Source of the DNA: an uncultured Kineothrix sp.
Lineage (GTDB): Bacteria; Bacillota; Clostridia; Lachnospirales; Lachnospiraceae
Assembly (NCBI GenBank): GCA_910587275.1
Contig: CAJUMD010000107.1
Coordinates: forward strand, 1 to 11,556
Direction: 5' to 3'
DNA length: 11,556 nt
Notes under the pieces: generated by a model
Database searches by the model: none
The model's input: only the letters and a program-made list of their open reading frames with translations
What the model was told of the DNA's origin: nothing
Program-made: the position numbers and the translations under genes
Shown: piece after piece, positions 1 through 6,217 of the stretch
Position numbering within the stretch: the first letter of the stretch is position 1
How the letters are laid out: every line of letters begins with the position of its first letter

Positions 1-287
1 GCTTAAATAAGGGATTCTATAAAATTTAGATATTACGTAAGTGTTTAAAACCCGGATGCGGAGAAGGAGCTTCGGATTTTGGGCGTGGAGATTTGATGCC
101 GGGCGGAAATTGAAATGGGAAAGGGGCATATACCGGTAATGGAAAGGAACGGGTATATGCCCCTTCCCTTCCTTCATTGCATGTGTTGGTCTCCATTTCT
201 GCTAAAGAGTGTGGATTCATTTTATGTTTATTATAGGATGAAAAGATTGATATTACAATTATTATTTTAACGGGGTTACCCTTTTCC
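1..287. other. Intergenic region without a credible gene
   Basis: I find no coding region here that I trust. The only open frame (26-220, minus strand) runs through a strong stem-loop, has no family signature and is low in complexity. The stretch contains a long inverted repeat (117-168, listed separately), a small GAAG/CTTC hairpin at 63-73 and an AT-rich segment (about 215-270) before the next promoter. No promoter leading leftwards could be established. It is probably the 3' region of a gene outside the window plus the upstream region of the GntR operon. Confidence 0.5.
117..168. repeat. Long near-perfect inverted repeat (stem-loop)
   Basis: The left arm AAGGGGCATATACC (121-134) is perfectly complementary to GGTATATGCCCCTT (152-165), 14 bp without mismatch. 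If A120 is bulged, three more G-C pairs form (117-119 with 166-168), giving 17 bp around a 17-nt loop (135-151). Neither side is followed by a convincing T tract, so it is not a standard intrinsic terminator on either strand. It could be a Rho-insensitive 3' end structure of an upstream transcript, a structured RNA, or a small palindromic repeat. The structure is plain in the sequence; its function is unknown. Confidence 0.75.
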
Positions 288-316
288 TTGACAATCTCTG
301 CCCCATATCATATACT
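288..316 (+). promoter_or_regulatory. Sigma-A promoter of the GntR-ABC operon
   Basis: The -35 box TTGACA (288-293) is perfect, the -10 box TATACT (311-316) matches five of six positions, and the spacer is 17 bp. The predicted start of transcription (about 323-324) falls within the palindrome 319-341. It is the strongest-looking promoter in the window, which fits a gene set held off by its own repressor. Confidence 0.85.
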
Positions 317-318
317 GT

Positions 319-341
319 GTGTATTAGTTGTGATAATACAC
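319..341. promoter_or_regulatory. Putative GntR (YtrA-type) operator palindrome
   Basis: GTGTATTA (319-326) and TAATACAC (334-341) are perfect 8-bp inverted half-sites separated by 7 nt. They sit immediately after the -10 box and cover the predicted transcription start. GntR-family dimers bind short palindromes of this kind, and the first gene of the operon encodes such a protein. The inference is negative autoregulation by blocking promoter clearance, relieved by an inducer, possibly cell-envelope stress. The palindrome is directly visible; the binding partner is inferred. Confidence 0.7.
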
Positions 342-379
342 CATACACGAATAAGTCCAGGGAACAGAAAGGAGAACGT

Positions 380-739
380 ATGATCATTTTGGACTACAAG
401 GATGCCCGTCCCATATATGAGCAGGTTGTGGAGAAGTTTAAACTCCTGATTTTGAAGGGCGTGCTGACCAGGGACGAACAGATGCCTTCCGTGAGAAGTC
501 TTGCGATGGAGCTGTCCATCAATCCCAATACGATCCAGAAAGCCTATGCGGAGCTGGAACGTCAGGGATATATTTATGCCGTGAAGGGAAGGGGAAACTT
601 CATTTCCGACAGTGTCAATCTGTTGCAGGAGAAAAAGGAGGAACTGAAAGGGCGGCTTAAGGAGCTTTACCGGGAAGGAATGGAGCTTGGCATGACGAAG
701 ACGGATTTTATGGAATGCCTTGGGCAGTTGGAAGGATGA
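380..739 (+). CDS. GntR family transcriptional regulator, YtrA subfamily
   Basis: DNA-binding regulator of 119 residues. The winged helix-turn-helix fills residues 10-76, with the typical run PSVRSLAMELSINPNTIQKA (36-55) followed by a wing around KGRGNF (69-74). The rest is a short helical tail of about 40 residues with no ligand-binding domain, which defines the YtrA subfamily. The start at 380 is chosen because AAAGGAG (368-374) lies 5 nt upstream; the longer frame from 317 would begin at the edge of the -10 box and is discarded. It is first in an operon with an ABC ATPase and a permease, the usual YtrA arrangement. It probably represses its own operon through the palindrome at 319-341. The effector is unknown. 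Confidence 0.93.
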   Translation: MIILDYKDARPIYEQVVEKFKLLILKGVLTRDEQMPSVRSLAMELSINPNTIQKAYAELERQGYIYAVKGRGNFISDSVNLLQEKKEELKGRLKELYREGMELGMTKTDFMECLGQLEG

Positions 740-766
740 AAAGAAGAAACGGAGGGAAGGAAGGGA

Positions 767-1672
767 ATGATAGAAATTAAAGAGCTCAGTAAATCCTTCG
801 GGGACATACTGGCGGTGGACCGGGTCAGCGTGACCGTGAAAGAAAATACCCTGTTCGGGCTGATCGGCACAAACGGCGCCGGGAAAAGCACGGTGCTGCG
901 GATGGTGGCAGGGGTTTTGAAGGCGGACGGCGGGACGGTAACTGTGGACGGGATTCCCGTATTCGACCATGTGGAGGCGAAGGAGAAAATCTTTTTCATT
1001 GCGGATGAACCTTATTTTTTCGCCAATGCAAATGCCGTGGAAATGGAGAAATATTTTTCCACGGTTTACGCGGGATTTCGCAGGGAGGATTTTTATACTT
1101 ACCTGGAGAACTTCGGGTTGGATAAAAGGAGGAAAATCAATACGTTTTCCAAAGGGATGAAAAAGCAGCTTGCCCTGCTTTGCGGAATCTGTTCCGGTAC
1201 GGAGTACCTGCTCTGTGACGAGACGTTTGACGGTTTGGACCCCGTGATGCGGCAGGGAATAAAAAGTATTTTTGCAAACGAAATGGAAAGCCGGGGGCTG
1301 ACGCCGGTCATCGCCTCCCATAACCTGCGGGAACTGGAAGACATCTGTGACCATGTGGGATTGTTACATAAGGGCGGCGTTCTGCTGTCCAAGGATTTGG
1401 AAGACATGAAATGCAATATCCAGAAGATTCAGTGCGTGTTCCGCACATCCGAAGATGCCGGGAAGGCATTGGAGGGGATGGAAGTCATGAAACGGGAAGA
1501 AAGGGGTTCTTTGCATACCCTGACGGTGCGCGGTGGACGGGAGGAAACCATTGCACGCTTTGCGGCGGTGGATACCGTATTTTTCGAGGCGCTTCCCCTC
1601 TCTTTGGAGGAGATATTTATCAGTGAAACGGAGGTGGTCGGCTATGACGTCAAAAAACTCATTTTGGGCTGA
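767..1672 (+). CDS. ABC transporter ATP-binding protein (YtrB/ABC-2 exporter type)
   Basis: ATPase of 301 residues that would power the permease encoded next to it at the inner face of the membrane. Visible motifs: Walker A GTNGAGKST (34-42), a degenerate signature FSKGM in place of LSGGQ (127-131), Walker B YLLCDE ending D151-E152, D-loop GLDP (156-159) and switch histidine H185 (ASHN). Where a Q-loop glutamine is expected the sequence reads ADEP (79-82); this exchange is, as I recall, common in ABC-2 exporter ATPases. The last 90 or so residues form a C-terminal accessory region. The start follows a GGAGGGAAGG purine stretch (751-760). The 3' end overlaps the permease gene by 29 bases, suggesting coupled translation. 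The substrate cannot be told; relatives act in antimicrobial peptide or envelope stress responses. Confidence 0.93.
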   Translation: MIEIKELSKSFGDILAVDRVSVTVKENTLFGLIGTNGAGKSTVLRMVAGVLKADGGTVTVDGIPVFDHVEAKEKIFFIADEPYFFANANAVEMEKYFSTVYAGFRREDFYTYLENFGLDKRRKINTFSKGMKKQLALLCGICSGTEYLLCDETFDGLDPVMRQGIKSIFANEMESRGLTPVIASHNLRELEDICDHVGLLHKGGVLLSKDLEDMKCNIQKIQCVFRTSEDAGKALEGMEVMKREERGSLHTLTVRGGREETIARFAAVDTVFFEALPLSLEEIFISETEVVGYDVKKLILG

Positions 1673-3773
1673 CATAAGGGAAAACAATAAACGGAGGATT
1701 TGGTTGTGGCTGGTATCGTGGCTGTTTTGGTTCTTTTATTATCCGGTGGGTATGCTGATGCTGATGAGCCGGACGAAGACCCATAACCTGATCGGCGAAC
1801 TTCCGCCGGATGAGGCTGGGCAGCGCCTTTTGGAAGCGGCAAATGAGTGGCTTTCCTTTCGGGGGGTGCTTTATGTCATTACCGTTGTGGCAGCGGTCCT
1901 GATTGCCATTCAGGGATTTTCTTATTTGTATAAGCGGCAGAAGGTGGATTTTTATCACAGCGTTCCCGTTAAAAAGTCCAGACGGTTTACGGTGATTTAC
2001 TTAAACGGCGTATTTATTTTCTTTGTGCCTTATGCGGTCAGCCTGCTGTCTGCCATTGCAGTCGCAGGGATGAACGGCGCATTGGACGGGAAAAACGGTG
2101 CGGCGGCGGTGTTTTCGGCTCTGCTGTCCGTGATACTGTTTTTGGGAACTTATGCCTTGGCGATTGTGGCGGTGATGATGACCGGAAACCTGATCATTAC
2201 CGTTTTTGCCGCTGGTATCTTTATGGGATATGAAATGGTGGTGCGGGCGCTGGTGATTGCCTACCGCATGACATTTTACCGTTTTTACTGCGGGGAGTCC
2301 GTGGAAGAACCCCTTTTTTTTACGGCTCCCGTCTTCCAGGTACTTTGGTATGAAGCCGGGGAACGGGAAATCTGGTCGGATCATCTGGAGCGTTTGCTGG
2401 TCGGTATACTGCTGGCAGTTGTCTATACGGGAATTGCATGGTTTTGCTATAAAAAGCGCCCGGCGGAAGCGGCAGGGAAATCGATGGCATTTCCGAAAAC
2501 AAAGGCAGTCATAAAGGTTCTGCTGGTGGTTCCTTTTGCATTGGGGACGGCGCTTTTGGTCATGAATTTAATCGGCGACATGCCTTACGGAATGATGGTA
2601 TTCGGAATGGTGATGGCAGTCGTTTTGGGAAGCGGCGTCATAGAGGTTATTTACGAAATAGATATCCGGGCGGCGCTTCGGAAGAAATATCAAATGCTTA
2701 TTTCCGGTGCTGCGGTGGCGGTTATTTTCCTGGTTTACTGTTTTGACCTGACCGGTTTTGACAAATGGGTGCCGGATCCGGAGAAGCTGGAGGATACGGT
2801 AGTCATATTCCAGGATGATAAATACCGGAAATCTTATTATGATGAAAATCTGGATTATACCTATGCCGTTGATTATTTTCTGTCCAAAGACGGTATTGCC
2901 GATACGGAGGCAATCTGCGCCCTTTCCGGGAAAAAACAGGAAGGAGGTCCCATATGGTGTACCATGGCGTACCGGATGAAAAACGGGAAGGTGGTATGGC
3001 GGGAGTTTGCCGTGGACAGCGGGGAGGAAGAACTGTTAAACCGGATTATGGGAAGCAGGGAATACCGGGAAGCCGTCTGCCAGTTATATGACGATGCCAT
3101 ATATGCGAAAATGAAGGAAGAAGAAGTTTATTCTTTCGGGTATCAATGCTTTTGGGAAGTGCCGTTGGAGAAAGAGGATATGGATGAATTCCGGGAGGCA
3201 TACTTAAAGGACAGGGAAAATGCTGATTATTCCACCTTTAAAAATGAATTAATATGCGGGGAAGTTTCTTACCGGACGCAGCGTGACGTAGAGGATGAGG
3301 ATGGCAGAATGACTACGTATATCGAATTTGATTATGATATTTATCCTTCTTACCGTAATACCCTGGCATTTTTAGAGGAAAAAGGCGCGTATGATGCCGG
3401 TCTTATCCATGCGGACGAAGTGGAATCCGTCACGGTAACCAATTACCACCGGGAGATGTATGACAGGCTGGAAGAAGACGGAATGCCGGAGGATGAGGTG
3501 TATTTGGAACGCCGCGAGGAAACCTATGCCGTGACGAAGGAGTTTACACAGGAAGACCGGATTGAGGAATTGCTGCAGGCGGTATATCCTGTTTCTATGG
3601 ATAACCGGTGGAATACGGAAGACACATTCAGCAATGATTATTCCGTGTCAGTGCGCTTTAAGGATTCGGAAAAGGAAGGAGCAAGCCAGTCCGATTCACG
3701 CGACGGTAAACGTTTGGAGTTAATTACCGGCCGTATTCCGTCCTGGCTGGCACAGGAAACGGCATACCAGTGA
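1644..3773 (+). CDS. ABC-2-like permease with large C-terminal soluble domain (DUF6449-like)
   Basis: Membrane partner of the preceding ATPase, 709 residues. About nine hydrophobic segments are visible: 18-42, 74-96, 117-141, 152-178, 182-207, 249-268, 289-310, 316-338 and 350-368. A short motif KVDFYHSVPVKKSRR (100-114) lies in a loop and is typical, in my recollection, of this clostridial permease family. After the last segment comes a soluble, acidic, tyrosine-rich domain of about 340 residues (370-709), resembling what Pfam calls DUF6449 (recalled, not searched). The start at 1644 lies inside the ATPase gene and has GGAGGTGG (1631-1638) 5 nt before it; upstream in-frame codons are shadows of the ATPase. 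With nine segments the C-terminal domain would lie on the opposite side of the membrane from the N terminus, possibly outside the cell. The substrate is unknown. Confidence 0.85.
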   Translation: MTSKNSFWADIRENNKRRIWLWLVSWLFWFFYYPVGMLMLMSRTKTHNLIGELPPDEAGQRLLEAANEWLSFRGVLYVITVVAAVLIAIQGFSYLYKRQKVDFYHSVPVKKSRRFTVIYLNGVFIFFVPYAVSLLSAIAVAGMNGALDGKNGAAAVFSALLSVILFLGTYALAIVAVMMTGNLIITVFAAGIFMGYEMVVRALVIAYRMTFYRFYCGESVEEPLFFTAPVFQVLWYEAGEREIWSDHLERLLVGILLAVVYTGIAWFCYKKRPAEAAGKSMAFPKTKAVIKVLLVVPFALGTALLVMNLIGDMPYGMMVFGMVMAVVLGSGVIEVIYEIDIRAALRKKYQMLISGAAVAVIFLVYCFDLTGFDKWVPDPEKLEDTVVIFQDDKYRKSYYDENLDYTYAVDYFLSKDGIADTEAICALSGKKQEGGPIWCTMAYRMKNGKVVWREFAVDSGEEELLNRIMGSREYREAVCQLYDDAIYAKMKEEEVYSFGYQCFWEVPLEKEDMDEFREAYLKDRENADYSTFKNELICGEVSYRTQRDVEDEDGRMTTYIEFDYDIYPSYRNTLAFLEEKGAYDAGLIHADEVESVTVTNYHREMYDRLEEDGMPEDEVYLERREETYAVTKEFTQEDRIEELLQAVYPVSMDNRWNTEDTFSNDYSVSVRFKDSEKEGASQSDSRDGKRLELITGRIPSWLAQETAYQ

Positions 3774-3801
3774 ACGGAAGAAGGCACGTTCGTCTATTAT
3801 A

Positions 3802-3884
3802 GCGGATGCAGCGTAATCCGGCACAAAGTCTGGTAGCGCAGTGTCCGCCTGCCGCGGCATCCATGAATTTTTTCCGCTTTTTTT
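3802..3884 (+). terminator. Possible weak terminator after the ABC operon
   Basis: GGATGC (3804-3809) can pair with GCATCC (3857-3862). Inside this, after an A-G mismatch, GCG (3811-3813) pairs with CGC (3853-3855). Two T runs follow (TTTTTT at 3868-3873 and seven T at 3878-3884). The loop is long and the stem short, so this is a weaker candidate than the terminators at 5264 and 8682. The rest of the 3774-3954 gap shows a small GGGG/CCCC hairpin (3897-3913) and no promoter for enolase that I can defend. Confidence 0.3.
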
Positions 3885-3954
3885 GGAAATAACTATGGGG
3901 AAAAACAATCCCCACAGGAATGGCAATTCAATTTCGGAAAGGAGCAGAATATTC

Positions 3955-5259
3955 ATGGATTTATGTTTAAAAATTACGGATGTCCGCGGAAGGGAAATCC
4001 TGGATTCCAGGGGGAATCCGACGGTGGAAGCGGAAGTGACGGTGGAAGGAAGCATAACAGGGCGTGCGGCAGTGCCTTCCGGGGCGAGCACGGGCCAGTT
4101 TGAGGCGGTGGAACTGAGGGACGGCGAAACCAGGTATTTCGGGCTGGGTGTCCGCAATGCCGTAAAAAATATCAATACAAAACTTAAAAACGCGCTGGTT
4201 GGGGTAAACGTCCTGGACCAAAGCCTGATCGACCGGATTCTGGTGGAGACGGACGGGACGGACAACAAGGGGAATTTAGGGGCAAACGCCACGCTGGGCG
4301 TATCCATGGCATGTGCCAGGGCGGCAGCGGAAGCGCTGGAACTGCCTTTGTACCGCTATTTGGGCGGCGTGCACCCGAGACTGCTTCCCGTGCCGATGAT
4401 GAATATCCTAAACGGCGGGAAGCATGCGGCGAACACGGTGGATTTCCAGGAATTCATGATAATGCCGGTGCAGGCGGAAGGTTTTGCGGACGGACTTAGA
4501 ATCTGTGCGGAAATTTACCACAATTTAAAGAAGATACTGGACGACAGAGGGCTGTCCACGGGAGTGGGGGACGAAGGGGGTTTTGCGCCCGACCTGCCGG
4601 ATGCGGCGGCAGTGCTTTCCCTTATCGTGGAAGCCATCGAAACAAGCAAATATGTGCCGGGGCAGGATATTAAAATTGCACTGGACGTGGCGAGCAGCGA
4701 ATTGTATAACGGTAAGACCGGCATGTACCATTTTCCCGGTGAAAGCAAGCTGGGCGGAAGCGAGGTTGTGCGGGGCACGGAGGAAATGATATCTTACTAC
4801 GAGGAGCTGATTAAGAAATTCCCCATTATTTCCATTGAAGACGGGCTGGCGGAGGACGACTGGGACGGCTGGAAGATGATGACGGAACGTTTGGGCGGGC
4901 AAATCCAGCTTGTGGGCGACGACCTGTTCGTAACCAACACGAAACGGCTGGATGCGGGCATTAAGCTGGGCGTTGCCAATGCCATTCTCGTCAAAGTAAA
5001 CCAGATAGGGACGGTGTCCGAGGCGATGGAAGCCATAGAAATGGCGCACAAGAACGCATACCGTGCCGTGATTTCCCACCGTTCCGGAGAAACGGAGGAT
5101 ACGTTTATTGCCGATCTTGCCGTTGCCGTGAATGCGGGACAAATCAAGACGGGCGCGCCCTGCCGCTCCGACCGCGTGGCAAAGTATAACCAGCTGCTGC
5201 GGATTGAGGATGCATTGGGAGATACGGCGGCATATATGGAGCCGTTCCGCAAAATATAG
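3955..5259 (+). CDS. eno: Enolase (phosphopyruvate hydratase)
   Basis: Cytoplasmic glycolytic enzyme of 434 residues that interconverts 2-phosphoglycerate and phosphoenolpyruvate. All family landmarks are present: the mobile loop PSGASTGQFEA (41-51), NILNGGKHAANTVDFQEF (150-167), GDEGGFAP with proton-transfer E207 (205-212), Mg ligands D244 (ALDVASSE), E295 (SIEDGLAE) and D322 (VGDDLFVTN), catalytic base K347 (LVKVNQIG), and the phosphate-binding SHRSGETED (374-382). Length and order match bacterial enolases. The start at 3955 gives the canonical N terminus (LKITDVRGREILDSRGNPTVE) and has AAAGGAG (3938-3944) 10 nt before it; an earlier in-frame start at 3841 lacks both. It stands alone here, without other glycolytic genes, and is closed by the terminator at 5264. 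Confidence 0.98.
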   Translation: MDLCLKITDVRGREILDSRGNPTVEAEVTVEGSITGRAAVPSGASTGQFEAVELRDGETRYFGLGVRNAVKNINTKLKNALVGVNVLDQSLIDRILVETDGTDNKGNLGANATLGVSMACARAAAEALELPLYRYLGGVHPRLLPVPMMNILNGGKHAANTVDFQEFMIMPVQAEGFADGLRICAEIYHNLKKILDDRGLSTGVGDEGGFAPDLPDAAAVLSLIVEAIETSKYVPGQDIKIALDVASSELYNGKTGMYHFPGESKLGGSEVVRGTEEMISYYEELIKKFPIISIEDGLAEDDWDGWKMMTERLGGQIQLVGDDLFVTNTKRLDAGIKLGVANAILVKVNQIGTVSEAMEAIEMAHKNAYRAVISHRSGETEDTFIADLAVAVNAGQIKTGAPCRSDRVAKYNQLLRIEDALGDTAAYMEPFRKI

Positions 5260-5263
5260 GTTA

Positions 5264-5289
5264 GGGAGTCCGGTTTACCGGGCTCTTTT
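5264..5289 (+). terminator. Rho-independent terminator after eno
   Basis: GAGTCCGG (5266-5273) pairs with CCGGGCTC (5278-5285), one G-U included, around the tetraloop TTTA. TTTT follows, then a further pyrimidine-rich stretch. It begins 4 nt after the enolase stop codon. Confidence 0.88.
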
Positions 5290-5316
5290 CCTTTTTACCG
5301 GAATAAATAAAACAAA

Positions 5317-5345
5317 TTGAAGAAACACGGATTTCATGGTAGAAT
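5317..5345 (+). promoter_or_regulatory. Extended -10 promoter of the hydrolase gene
   Basis: TTGAAG (5317-5322), 17-bp spacer, TAGAAT (5340-5345), with an extended TGn just before the -10 box (5337-5339). Transcription should start near 5352, only a base or so before a first AAAGGAG (5353-5359). Confidence 0.75.
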
Positions 5346-5376
5346 GGGCCAAAAAGGAGCCTGAACGTGTTTACGG

Positions 5377-5404
5377 ACATGGAACATGGAATATGGAATA
5401 AGGA
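5377..5404 (+). repeat. Four degenerate 7-bp tandem repeats in the hydrolase leader
   Basis: The units are ACATGGA, ACATGGA, ATATGGA and ATAAGGA, directly abutting. They lie between two ribosome-binding-site-like AAAGGAG sequences (5353-5359 and 5421-5427). Seven is not a multiple of three, so a change in copy number would shift the frame of anything started at the upstream GTG (5367). Only two units are identical, which lowers the chance of active slippage. Confidence 0.6.
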
Positions 5405-5435
5405 AAGCAAGGAAAAAGAAAAAGGAGAAAAACAG

Positions 5436-5960
5436 ATGAGGAAGATACTGGTAGTCATTGACATGCAAAACGACTTTATAGACGGTGCATTGGGAACGGA
5501 GGAAGCGCAGGCCATCGTGGATAAAGTAGTGGCGAAAATCCGTTCTTATCCGGCAGATGATATATATGCCACAAGGGATACCCACGGCGAAAATTATCTG
5601 GAAACGTGTGAAGGGAAATACCTTCCGGTGAAACACTGCATCGGCGGGACACAGGGATGGCAGATACGGGAAGAAGTGATGGCTGCCATGCCGCAGGCAC
5701 ACCTTGTGGATAAGCCCACGTTCGGTTCCATGGAATTGGCGCAGCGGTTATGGGAAGAAGCGCAGAAGGAGGAATTGGAGATTGAACTGGTGGGACTGTG
5801 TACCGACATTTGCGTGGTGACAAATGCCCTGCTCTTAAAGACTAAGCTGCCGGAAACCAAAATATGTGTGGATGCGTCCTGCTGTGCCGGCGTCACGCCG
5901 GAAAGCCATGAAGCGGCCTTAATCACAATGAAAATGTGTCAGGTGGTTTTGGAGCCTTAG
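5436..5960 (+). CDS. Isochorismatase-family cysteine hydrolase, probable nicotinamidase
   Basis: Cytoplasmic hydrolase of 174 residues, probably converting nicotinamide to nicotinate in NAD salvage. The catalytic triad of the family is visible: D9 (VVIDMQNDF), K93 (VDKPTFGS) and C126 (GLCTDICVVTNAL). A likely metal site is formed by D48 and H50 (TRDTHGENY) and H67 (KHCIGGTQGW), with E59 as a possible extra ligand; this set resembles Firmicute nicotinamidases more than plain isochorismatases. The start at 5436 gives the usual N terminus and has AAAGGAG (5421-5427) 8 nt before it. A GTG at 5367 with its own AAAGGAG would add 23 charged, unconserved-looking residues. The TAG stop takes its last two bases from the palindromic element at 5959. 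Other amide or cysteine hydrolase activity cannot be excluded. Confidence 0.9.
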   Translation: MRKILVVIDMQNDFIDGALGTEEAQAIVDKVVAKIRSYPADDIYATRDTHGENYLETCEGKYLPVKHCIGGTQGWQIREEVMAAMPQAHLVDKPTFGSMELAQRLWEEAQKEELEIELVGLCTDICVVTNALLLKTKLPETKICVDASCCAGVTPESHEAALITMKMCQVVLEP

Positions 5961-6120
5961 AGCGTGTTTGAAAATTGCTTTCTGGCAGATGTGCGTCACA
6001 ATTTGTGGGAGATTTGTGCCAAATGAAGGGTGCATAGCGGGCTATGTAACCTGAATTTGGCGCAAATATCACGCAAAGTGGGGCGTGCAGATGTCAGGAA
6101 TGAATTTTCAAACACGCTCT
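5959..6120 (+). repeat. 162-bp gap-free palindromic element (MITE- or REP-like, or RNA hairpin)
   Basis: The two 80-nt arms (5959-6038 and 6041-6120) are symmetric about GG (6039-6040) with no gap anywhere. The termini AGAGCGTGTTTGAAAATT are perfect inverted repeats of 18 bp, and the centre CATAGC-GG-GCTATG is also perfect. By hand count 61 of 80 arm positions are Watson-Crick, 8 are G-U on the + strand, 9 are G-A/A-G, one is G-G and one is C-U. No open frame of note lies inside and I see no target-site duplication. Short elements with inverted ends and no gene are usually non-autonomous mobile elements moved by a transposase elsewhere. The mismatch pattern also fits a folded RNA. No T tract follows, so it is not a standard terminator. 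Confidence 0.9.
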
Positions 6121-6138
6121 GGAACATGTTTGGAAATT
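6121..6138 (+). repeat. Degenerate third copy of the element's terminal sequence
   Basis: This 18-nt stretch matches the left terminus of the palindromic element at 14 of 18 positions, all four differences being A/G transitions. It has the same orientation as the left end and starts exactly where the element stops. It may be the relic of an older copy, or a target that resembles the element's own end. It could be chance in AT-rich DNA, but the perfect abutment argues against that. Confidence 0.45.
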
Positions 6139-6142
6139 TAAG

Positions 6143-6171
6143 TGGGAAAAAAGCCCCGCCTATGTTATAAT
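6143..6171 (+). promoter_or_regulatory. Extended -10 promoter of the chemoreceptor gene
   Basis: A perfect TATAAT (6166-6171) is preceded by TGn (6163-6165), giving an extended -10. The -35 match TGGGAA (6143-6148), at 17 bp spacing, is poor, as is usual for extended -10 promoters. Transcription should start near 6178. The -10 lies within the loop of the inverted repeat 6153-6191. Confidence 0.7.
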
Positions 6172-6191
6172 GGAATGCAGTAAGGCGGGGC
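6153..6191. repeat. GC-rich inverted repeat flanking the chemoreceptor -10 box
   Basis: GCCCCGCCT (6153-6161) and AGGCGGGGC (6183-6191) are perfect 9-bp inverted arms 21 nt apart, with the whole extended -10 in between. The left arm is upstream of the predicted transcription start, so in the gene's own mRNA the hairpin cannot form. It could be an operator for a dimeric regulator, or a hairpin on read-through RNA; ATTTTT (6195-6200) follows the right arm after three bases. The structure is plain; the role is inferred. Confidence 0.65.
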
Positions 6192-6217
6192 GCCATTTTT
6201 CACAGGAGGGTAAAGCA

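Noticed and set aside
26..220. 64-residue open frame on the minus strand
   Set aside because: It runs through the stem-loop 117-168, is low in complexity and resembles no family.
308..1354. 348-residue open frame on the minus strand
   Set aside because: It is antisense to the GntR and ABC ATPase genes, has no family motif, an odd composition rich in H, F and P, and no ribosome site; it reflects the codon use of the real genes.
3841..3954. N-terminal extension of enolase
   Set aside because: There is no ribosome site and the canonical enolase N terminus begins at 3955.
5959..6120. Palindrome as an intrinsic terminator or a CRISPR repeat
   Set aside because: No T tract follows it, and it is one large symmetric unit rather than spaced direct repeats.
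6170..6217. Upstream in-frame ATG for the chemoreceptor
   Set aside because: It overlaps the perfect TATAAT and lies upstream of the predicted transcription start; the ATG at 6218 has a near-ideal ribosome site.
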